Assembly (NCBI RefSeq): GCF_002994745.2
Contig: NC_037090.1
Span: 25,781,501 to 25,845,500, forward strand
Origin: Rosa chinensis
Taxonomy: Eukaryota; Streptophyta; Magnoliopsida; Rosales; Rosaceae
Reading direction: 5' to 3'
Length of the DNA: 64,000 nt
Below, piece after piece: positions 34,829-44,000 of this stretch. The position numbers and the translations under genes were made by a program. How positions within the stretch are numbered: position 1 is the first letter of the stretch; the number at the start of each line of letters is the position of its first letter. The notes under the pieces were generated by a model that had not been told where the DNA came from, did not search any database, and saw only the letters and a list, made by a program, of their open reading frames with translations.

Positions 34829-35507
34829 TGTTTGAGCCCAAAAGTATTTTTGGCAATATCCTTTTAGAGGGTTTAGTGTAGCGGGTTGATACTTGCGGCC
34901 CAAAATTAAGCTTGCTTGAGTTTGGGTTATAACTTCACCCATTCCGAGATTCATAAGGAAAATGAGCCATTCTTGGAATCAAGTAGCGGAAAATGAATAG
35001 GAAACTTCAATCAATAATCCTTCTATGTCAAGGAACAGTTGAAACCCTAAGGTATAAATACCAGGTTTCAAACGACAGAAAGGACAACTTTCAATCAACT
35101 AATCTCTCAGATTATCAAAGTCTCTCCGGAGCAAACCTACCTTCAACCTAGTTGAAAACCAGCGAAGCAAGGGTAACACCCTCGCAACCCAACGAAGCTA
35201 AAGTCACGCTTTAGCAAATCCGTGCTTTCTCCTACTTCCCGGTGATTGCTCTGCTTAACCTACAACGTTAAGTATCGACTCGGTGACGCAAGAGATCACA
35301 CCACGAGCCCTTATCTGTAAGGCAAGATGTCATTTTCCGGAAGGCATAGAAAAGAACCTGGTGCCGAGGTTGGTGCTCTCCTCCTCCATAGCATTTGATC
35401 AAGAAGTCAGGTCAATGGATTCTCCGACGACTGCACCCCACAGTGCTGGCACGCCTGCGCACTCAAAAAAGACTGTTTGCACGCCATATTGGTTTTGGAG
35501 CCAAACA
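34829..35507 (+). repeat. 5' LTR of the old Tat-type element
   Basis: 679 bp beginning TGTTTGAGCCC and ending GGAGCCAAACA, so its ends form the inverted pair TGTTTG/CAAACA. It contains a TATA box TATAAATA at 35053-35060. No second LTR copy is in the window, so the start rests on the inverted ends and on the position of the PBS. Confidence 0.65.
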
Positions 35508-35510
35508 TTT

Positions 35511-35529
35511 TGGCACTCCTAGTGGGACC
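35511..35529 (+). other. Primer-binding site of the old element
   Basis: TGGCACTCCTAGTGGGACC, three bases after the LTR end. It resembles the TGGCGACTCCGCTGGGGAC-type PBS of many plant Ty3/gypsy elements, with changes. The primer tRNA is not assigned. Confidence 0.55.
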
Positions 35530-35566
35530 TGCATAGCGTTTCTTCGCAATCGCCACCATTGGGAAG

Positions 35567-36080
35567 TGTTAATGTCTAAAAGTCTAGCGGTAGCTGGACT
35601 TTAGTTAACGCTGATCCGGCGGGCGGATCGATACTTCTGCTGTTAGTGATTCCGGTTACCTGTCAAGTAAAATACAATGGGCGTCAGAGGGAGACCACGC
35701 TGGGCGGTTTTCAACTCTCTGATGCCTAAGTTAGTCAATGTATTTATGTTGACAAAGTAACAGTAGGTAAGTATTGAATGCGTAATAAATGAGGAGAGAG
35801 GAGAGGACCTTTTATAGGTGAGGAAGAGGATGATCTTCTCCTTGTTTTCGATGTGGGACTGATGTGCTTCAGTTCCCAGTTTCAGTAGCTTCTGATGCTA
35901 ACTTGACACGACGCGTGGCGGCGCGTCGGCGGTGCTTTGGGGTTGATCCGGGGCTCAGGCGGTAACCCGGCTAGCTGTCTTTACGCCAGTCACTTATATG
36001 GTGGGCGTTGGTACCCCTGGCGGTACAATGAGCGTGACTCATTATAGCTAATTATGCTTGCAAATGCACATGTATGTACA
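35567..36080 (-). repeat. 3' LTR of the young Tat element
   Basis: 514 bp, TGTTAATGTC ... CATGTATGTACA as read on the plus strand, so on the element's own strand it starts TGTACATACATG and ends GACATTAACA. It has the TATA-like CCTATAAAAGG (35808-35818, minus). Nearly identical to 46771-47284. Confidence 0.95.
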
Positions 36081-36096
36081 AGTCCCCCAAATCCCC
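36081..36096 (-). other. Polypurine tract
   Basis: GGGGATTTGGGGGACT on the minus strand immediately before the 3' LTR start TGTACA; the expected site of plus-strand priming. Confidence 0.8.
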
Positions 36097-36731
36097 AGTC
36101 AAGGAGGGCAATCTTGGTTGGGGAGTTGATCGGCGGTTTGAAGCGTTTCTCCCGCTAGACTTTGCAGAAGCATAATTAGCGTCAGTGCGTCGTCAACCAT
36201 GGATTTACTGAGCAAACGCTTTGTGCCCTTTCGGGTGGGCCCCTGCTAGGCCCCCAGGGAGTCCCCCACTCCCCGGCTAAGATGGACCTCCGGATGGTCG
36301 CTATTATTGTTTGTTGAGGGGGAGCTGCACGGAGCAGCGCTGCACGGAGCAGAGGGTGTTGGGTTGCGAGCCCAATCTTAGCACCCAAGTGACGGGGGTC
36401 AACGTACCTGATCAGGGCTGTCGTAGACTGTTGACTAGTCCCCGTGTCCCGTAGGGACATTCTGACCGTAACTCCGCGTGGCGGCGTTGTCAGAGAGGCG
36501 TGGCCTCTGGATCCACCGCTGGCGGAAGTCCCCCCGCTAGATTTAGCAGGAAGCAGCGTCAAGTAGACGTGCTTGGTGGTATTTTATTGAGCGGTATTGC
36601 GCTGAATAAAGTACGCAGTTTGTCAGGTGAGAAAGGGGGTCCGCTAGCGGTGTGCTGTGTAGCGGAGGACGCCCCGTTTACGGAATGACGAGAGAAGTTC
36701 CGTTGGAGACTTTGATGGTGACAAAAGAAGT
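36097..36731. other. Element-internal non-coding spacer
   Basis: A GC-rich spacer between the polypurine tract and the tandem repeat array. Isolated repeat-like phrases (CCGCTAGCGG, CCGCTGGCGG) at 36510-36670 suggest decayed repeat units. No coding sequence I can support. Confidence 0.55.
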
Positions 36732-37110
36732 TCCGCTGGCGGGGTTTCGCACAGCGGAGACCCCGTCACTTGGAGGATGACAAGTGAAAATCCGCTGGCG
36801 GGGTTTCGCTCAGCGGAGACTCCGTCACTTGGAGGATGACAAGTGACGATCCGCTGGCGGGGTTTCACTCAGCGGGGACTTGGTCTCGAGAAATGACGAG
36901 GGAGTTCCGCTGGCGGGGTTTCGCTCAGCGGAGACTCCGTCACTTGGAGGATGACAAGTGAAAATCCGCTGGCGGGGTTTCGCTCAGCGGAGACTTCATC
37001 TCGAGAAATGACGAGGGAGTTCCGCTGGCGGGGTTTCGCTCAGCGGAGACTCCGTCACTTGGAGGATGACAAGTGAAAATCCGCTGGCGGGGTTTCGCTC
37101 AGCGGAGACT
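36732..37110. repeat. Two-type tandem repeat array within the young Tat element
   Basis: Units start at 36732, 36791, 36850, 36906, 36965, 37021 and 37080. All open TCCGCTGGCGGGGTTTCGCT. Type A is 59 bp and continues with CCGTCACTTGGAGGATGACA. Type B is 56 bp and continues with TCTCGAGAAATGACGAGGGA. The order is A, A, B, A, B, A, then a partial unit, so A-B forms a 115-bp higher-order unit. Tandem repeats near the 3' end are known from Tat/Ogre elements, where they can seed satellites. Confidence 0.9.
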
Positions 37111-37877
37111 TCGGGCGGTTCTTTACGAAGTCATCCCAACTGTTTAACACGTGTCGAACCTATAGTGGGTTAGCGTGCGTAGGCTTGTCTCCTAAGCCTG
37201 TCCGTCTTCTAGCTTTTAATGACATTAATTGTGGGTTTCATAACCGAGGTAACGCCTCGGGTACTCCGGAGAGTGAGTGGGGACTGATGACACGTGTACG
37301 GCTGGTACGTGATGCCGTTATGGAGCGGACGGCTTAGGACGCGTTGATGCCGAGATAAAAAAGGTGGGGGGGGGGGGGGCCTTGGGAGATTTGCCACTTT
37401 GCGAAAATTTGAAAACCTAGTCGTCGTCTTCGAGTTCTGTTTGTCCGAGACCGGAGAGAGAGACTGCCGGAGCGTGGGTATACCGTTTCCAGAGAGACGT
37501 CGATCGTCACCGTGCACGACCGTGTTGGAGATTGCACCACTGAGGTTGGTACCTGGATTTCCCTTTTGTTTTTGTTTTAGTGGGTCTGCTTATTTCTGGG
37601 TTTTGCTGTTTTTGCGTTTCTGAGATGACTGCTGGTTTTGCTGGGTGTGTTCTGAGGTGTGAATGGGATTTCTTTGGGGGGGGGGGGGGGGGGGGGGTTG
37701 GATTATGGTTGGCTAAGCGTTGGTGGTTAAGAAATAGATAGCCGAATCTGGGTTGAGTGCGTCTGTTTTGTACTTTGGAGTTTTCTGGGTTTTGTTGTTG
37801 ATACCTTTGGCTATGTCTGATGTGAGAGTAGGTTAGATCTGTATTTATGCTAACTGATGTGGGTTTTAGGGTTTGGG
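37111..37877 (+). other. Upstream region of the antisense gene, with two long G runs
   Basis: A GC-rich leader with uninterrupted G runs of 14 (37366-37379) and 22 (37676-37697). No TATA box is obvious. It probably contains the promoter and 5' UTR of the antisense gene. A GT-AG-compatible segment may exist before 37869 (TTTTAG at about 37862-37868). Confidence 0.5.
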
Positions 37878-38832
37878 ATGGCTAACGTTATAGAGATTTC
37901 GAGCAGTGAGGATTCCGGGTCTGACGTGTCGTTCAGCGCGGCGGATAGGATTTTTATTGATTCGTTGCGTCCGTCTGCCCATGCAGGAACCTCACTGCCA
38001 GAACCGCTAGAAGTTGAGCCTCTTCAGACCATCCTTTGGGACGTAGCTATGGGCCGTGGTTCGTGTCCAGAGAGCTCTAGGGCGGGTGAGGCCGCTGTCG
38101 CCAAAACTAGGCGCGACGAGCGCTTGGCAAGCAATAGTGCTGCTAGCGGCTCTGCTGGCGAAGAGGAAGTAGCGGGGCAGAATGCCGAATCAGCGTGGTT
38201 TCTTTCCGATGGCACCGCCGTCGACGAGGCAGGTGGGCGGATGACCGCCGCTGCCGTTAACCGGATGAAACAGACGTTTCGGTTGCCGGGGTCGGTGAAG
38301 CTGCGCCGGCCGACAGCGGATGAAAAGGCCTCGATTCTCCAAGCGGGCTTTGCTGCCGTTCACGAGGCGATATTCCGTCAAGGGCTGACATTCCCGCTGG
38401 TGCCCAACCTCCAGATATTGGTGTGCGAGTTTGGCCTTGCGTTTGGTCAGATTTGCCCCAATATGTGGCGGTTAATGTTGGCCCTGAACTCCCTTTGGCG
38501 GTTATCCGGGTGCGAGGGGCCGACTGTGGCGGAAGTGCTTTACTTTTACGAGTTGGTGTATGTGAAGCGCCGAGGCTGCAAAGGGCAAGTGAACTTGAGT
38601 CGCCGGCAGGGAGCGCCAAAGCTATTTGAGAATCTAAGGGACTCAATGTCCTACTGGCGGGGGACCTTCTGCGTTGCTACAGACGGTTGGGAGTACCACG
38701 CCAGATCGAATGAGGAAGGGCCGACATTTAGGATCAAGTCTGAGTTCCAACCTATTCGAGGTTGCTGTCCGGTTTCCGCTGAAAGTATTTGGCGTGCTGA
38801 CGTGCTTGCACTTGTATTCCTACTAACGACGT

Positions 38833-38864
<32 letters not shown>

Positions 38865-40598
38865 TGCAGCGGGACTTCGGTACACGCTAACGCGCGAAGA
38901 AGAGTGTCGCGTGGCGAGGATCAGGGGTTGCTGGCGGAACCGGAACTTGCTTGATTTCCGCCTGCTGACTGGTTGGGAGTTGCTGGTCGACCTGCGACTA
39001 ACACGCTCCATTGGTGAGGAGTCTACCCTGTCACATCGTACTATATTTTTGAATTGTGTCTTGACTGGTGGCTGTCGTTTTTCTTTTTAGAAACTCCGCC
39101 GGGCAACAAATCGAGTCGCGACGCATTTGAGAAGGCGATGGATCGGGCGGAGATAGAGAATTTTTTGGAGGCGATGTACGCCGAGGGGCTAACGGCCCAG
39201 CAGACTGTAGTGAACCCCGAGACGTTGGCGCTGAGCCAGTCCGAGGTTCCGGTGGTGATGCCGATGCCGCACCAGTCTCATCTTGGTGAGGATGGTCTCC
39301 CTGTAGTGCAGGCGGGGACCCAGACGGTCGGCGGGGATCAGAGGGGAAGCGCTGCGGCCGGGCCACAGAAGGAGCGGATGCCTGCCCAGAGGCGTGGCCC
39401 TCAAAAGGTGGTTCAACCGACTGAAGAAATTGTGACCAGGGAGGAGCCGCCAGTAAGGGCGACGAGGGCCGCCGCTGGGAGCCAGAGATCGCTGGAGAGA
39501 AAGCGCCGGACGGCTGAGTCTCCTGACGAGGAAGAGGGAGATGATTTGGTGGTCGGGGCCCGCTGCCAGAAGAAGGCCCGACAGGCTCCCTCGAAAACTG
39601 CGGCGGTGGAGGGAGAGGCGCCCGCCGTCAGTGATCTGGACTCCTTCGCCGAGTATGCGCCATTTATGACAGAAGGGGAGCGGGAGTTCCTCTTCCATCT
39701 GTGTGAGCGGCTGTGGTTCGGCGGTCTGGCGGGCATATCACGCCCGACGGCAATTGACCAATCGCCCTTCAGCTCGGCGTTTGGTCAAATATCGGTGGGA
39801 TTACACGATATGTTCGTGGCGGCGTCGAAGCAGCCCCGGATTGAGGAAGAGCTCAAGGGAGAAATTGGAGGTCTCCAGAGGGAGTTGGCGGAGGCAAAGG
39901 AGAGACTGGCGGAGGTCGAGCGGGCGCTGGCCAAGGCGGAGTGTGATTATACGGACGCCCGCGGCAAGCTTAATGCGGCCATCCGGCGGGACCTGGAGAG
40001 GAATGAACACGTCTCCAAATTGGAGCAGGAGAACGCGCTGCTGCAGGAGCGGATAGACGATAAAGATAAGAAGCTCATTGTAGTGCAGCGGGAGTCCGCC
40101 GACAGGATGACCGAAATGAAGCGGCTGGGGGGTGAGGTTACCCGCCTGAGAGCTGAGGGGAGTACCGCTGCGGCCGCTGCTGTTGAAGCGTTCAAGCAGT
40201 CGGCGGAGTTTAAGAAGACATTGATCGAAGCGGCGAAGTCTGGGGCCCGAGCCAATATAGACCTGTTGAAGCGGAAGGGCGCCATTGACTTTGTAAAGGC
40301 GTCACAGCCTGACGTGCCGCCGGCCGAGAGTGTTCCGGCGGAGACAGAAGTCGTGCCTGCCCCAGCTGTAGGTACCTACTCGGGCAGCGGGGAAAGCGGC
40401 CCTCATCCGACGGAAGGGTCCCAGCAGACTCCCCAGCAGACCCCGTCGGAGGTGTCACGTGCCGGATTTCTGGAGGCACACACCCGGGCGGACGGCACCA
40501 TGGAGACCCCCAGTCCGACAGCTCGAGGGTCCGATCAAGCGAGCCGATCGGTCGCGCCGCCGCCTGTTGAAGCAGGAGAGGCCGAAGCCAACCGCTGA
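37878..40598 (+). CDS. Antisense additional gene of the Tat element, three exons
   Basis: A protein of about 844 residues carried on the strand opposite to gag-pol. Exon 1 is 37878-38760, intron 38761-38869 (GT-AG, with T30 at 38834-38863), exon 2 38870-39013, intron 39014-39090 (GTGAGG...TTTTTAG), exon 3 39091-40598. Phases agree at both joins. Exon 1 residues about 140-280 (FPLVPNLQILVCEFGLAFGQ, then NMWRLMLALN) and exon 2 resemble the plant 'putative gypsy type transposon' domain (Pfam Transposase_28 type). Exon 3 has a basic, low-complexity middle and a coiled coil (about 590-720, ELKGEIGGLQRELAEAKERL). An ATG at 37857 would add seven residues. Such antisense ORFs are known in Tat-lineage elements; their role is unknown. 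It ends 410 bp from the gag-pol stop, tail to tail. Confidence 0.75.
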
Positions 40599-41008
40599 AG
40601 CTATCCGAGACCCTAGTTTTTTCCTGCTTTCCCTTTTTGTTTGTAGCCGCTGAGGCACATCAGTTTGTAAAGAATTTTGGGGCGTAACATAAATTTCTGA
40701 CTTGGTTTGCCATGATGTATGTGTAGTGTTTGAGTTATATTTTTCTTTTGTCGATCAATGGAACATTAAAGGAATTAAGATTGGTCCAAGTGCACCTCGT
40801 AGCGGACGAGGTCCGCCGACGATTGCTGGCGTTGCCAGTTGCCCTCAGTGCTAGACTTGGTAACAATGGTTTGAATAATTCCTCGTTTCATTGATAGCTG
40901 ACTGATCAGTGTACAAAAGCGGGGTAGTACCCGTTGGGTAGCTTCCTTTAGCTAAATATTTGAACAAAAAATTTAGCTAAGTCAAGATGCTCCTGGGTAG
41001 GGTTCTGA
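40599..41008. other. Shared 3' region between convergent genes
   Basis: Holds the 3' UTRs of the antisense gene (plus) and gag-pol (minus). AT-richer than the flanking coding sequence. Transcripts ending here would overlap and could form double-stranded RNA. No defined poly(A) signal assigned. Confidence 0.5.
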
Positions 41009-44000
41009 CTATTTGTAGTAATACAGAAGGTGTTCAGTATTCCAAGGGCGGGCCGATGTGACGCCGTCCTTGTCCATTAAGTAGAAGGTGCCTGGGCTAA
41101 CGACTTCCACAATTTTGTACGGGCCTTCCCAAGTTGGGCGGAGTTTTGTCGGCGGCGGAATGACTTCCTTCATGACCGAGTCCCCCAGCTGGAGGTTCCG
41201 GGCCTTGACCCTGGCGTTGTAGAAACGTGATACCCGTTGTTTGTTTTGTAGATTGTGTAAGTGGGCCTTGCGTCTTTTCTCTTCCAGGAGGTCCTTGTCC
41301 AAGTTGACGCCGGCGCTGTTGTTCTCTGGGCAGTAGCCTTCGACTCTAGCGGTAGGTTGAGTAACTTCAATGGGTAAGACAGCCTCTGTGCCGAACATCA
41401 TACAAAAAGGAGTTTCTCCGGTGGCGGAGGTTGGAGTTGTTCGTATGGCCCACAGAACCTCTGGGAGCTTTTCCGCCCATAAACCCTTGGCGTTGTCGAG
41501 CTTCTTTTTTAACAACTTTTTGATTATCTTATTTGCCGCTTCGACCTGGCCGTTGGTCTGGGGGTGGGCGACAGATGCAAACCTCAACTTGGTGCCCAAG
41601 TTGGTGGTGAAGGAGATGAGCTCGTCATTGTTGAACTGTGTGCCGTTGTCTGTAATGATTGTGTGTGGGACACCGTAGCGGCAGTAGATATTCTTCCAAA
41701 GGAAGCGAATTACCTTGGCGGTAGTTATTGCCGTTAGTGGCTCTGCCTCTATCCACTTGCTGTTGTAATCGATGGCAACAATGATGTATTTGAACTGACC
41801 CTTGGCCGTTTGGAATTTTCCCATCAGATCAAGGCCCCATGTGGAATGAATCCATGGGCCGACGATGATTGACAGTGGTTCCGCTGGTGCGTGTGGGAGA
41901 TCTGCAAACTGTTGGCATTTGTGGCAAGACCTCGAAATCTGCCGGGCGTCATCACCAAGTGTGGGCCAGAAGTACCCTTGTCGCATTGTGCGGTTGGCCA
42001 GGGATCTGGCGCCCGAGTGGTTTCTGCATTCCCCGCCATGGATTTCCGCTAGGACAACCCTTCCTTCCTCTGGGGTTAAACAGCGGAGGTTAGGATGGGT
42101 GAACCCCTGGCGGTAGAGCTTGCCGTGCTGGATGTTGTAGCGGGTTGCTCTTCGCTGGAGCTGTCTTGCCTGTACCTTGTCTTCTGGCAACGTTCCGTTG
42201 CGTTTATATGTAATGATCTCGTCCATCCAGCTGGGGTTGACCTGAACGTTGAAGATTTCCGCCAGGGTCTTTGTGATACTTGGCTTGTCAAGATACTCCA
42301 CCCTTGTGTCCGCCGGACTCTGATGCGGTTGGGCGGTTGCCAGTCTCGCCAGTGAATCAGCCTTGGCGTTCTTTTCCCTGGGGATTTGTGTGATTGTGTG
42401 TAATTTGAACTTCTTTAGCAACGTCTTTACGTACCCCAAATATGCCGCTAGCTGCTGGTCCTTGGCTTGGAAGCTGTCGTTGACCTGATTGACGACTAGT
42501 TGGGAGTCGCTGAATATGTTGACGTTGTCAGCTCCGGAGTCAATGGCGAGGAGTAGACCGGCTATGAGCGCCTCGTACTCCGCCATATTGTTTGAAGCTT
42601 TGAAGTTGAATTTCAATGCGTACTCTGCGTTCAGTCCCCCGGGTCCGGTTAAGATGACTCCGGCACCGCTGGCCTTGGCATAGGCGGATCCCTCTACGTG
42701 GAGGTTCCAATCGGACTGTGGGGGAGTTGTCTCTGCACTGGCTACTATTTCTGTTGCGGACTTTGTTTGAGTACTGGGTTCCGGCTGACGCTCGGTAAGT
42801 TCAGCGATGAAGTCCGCTACTGCCTGGCCCTTCATGGCTGCTCTTGGCTTGTAATCTATGTCAAATTCACTGAGCTCGATGGCCCACTTGCTGAGGCGCC
42901 CTGAATGTTCAGGGTTCTGCATCACCTGTCTCAGCGGTTGATTAGTTAGCACATGGATTGTGTGCGCTTGAAAATATTGGCGGAGGCGCCTGGCGGCAAC
43001 GATGAGTGCAAGAGCTAGCTGCTCCAAGGGTGGATATCTTGTTTCTGCCCCGTTCATGCCTCTGCCGGCGTAGAAAACTGGGAGCTCGTCCTGTCCCTCC
43101 CGCCGGACAATGGCGCAGCTCACCGCCGATATTGATACCGCTAGGTATATGAACAGTGTCTCTCCTTGCACAGGGATAGAGAGTAGTGGGACTGCCGCTA
43201 GGTAATCCTTCAAGCCCCGAAATGCCGTCTGACATTCTGGGTTCCAGTTGATGACTTTCTTGTGAGTCGTTTTGAGGAGTTTGAAAAATGGGGCACACCT
43301 GTCAGTGAGCCTGGAGATGAATCGAGAAAGGGCGGTTAACTTGCCTTGGAGGCACTGGACATGTACCTTATACTCAGGGTCCGCCAGGTCGAGTATGGCC
43401 TGTACCTTGTCCGGGTTAGCCTCGATTCCTCGTTCACTGACGATATAACCCAGAAATTTGCTGGCGGTGACGCCAAAGAAGCATTTTTCTGGGTTGAGGC
43501 GCATGCCATAGGCCAGGAGGATGGTAACTATGATCTTGAGGTTTGCCACATGTCCGCTGGCCTTTATACTCTTGACCAACATGTCGTCCACGTAGACTTC
43601 GATTATCTTGCCCAAATGTTCAGCGAACATAGCATTCATCAACCGCTGATAAGTTGCACCGGCGTTCTTCAGACCGAAAGGCATAACGTTGTAGCAGTAC
43701 AGGCCTTTGTCGGTGGTGAATGTGGTACACTCCTGATCGCTGGGATGCATCTTGATCTGATTGTAGCCGGAGAAAGCGTCCATCATGCTGAGGAGTTCAT
43801 GCCCGGCTGTTGCGTCAACCAGCTGATCAATGCGTGGTAGAGGGAAACTGTCCTTTGGGCATGCCTTGTTGAGATTTTTGAAGTCGACACACATCCGCCA
43901 CTTGCCGCTAGGTTTCTTGACCATGACCAGGTTGGAGATCCACTGGGGATAGACTACCTGGCGGATGAATCCCATGCCCTGGAGCTTGGCGACCTCCTCC

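Noticed and set aside
36182..40655. Minus-strand frames across the antisense gene
   Set aside because: Shadows of the GC-rich three-exon plus-strand gene.
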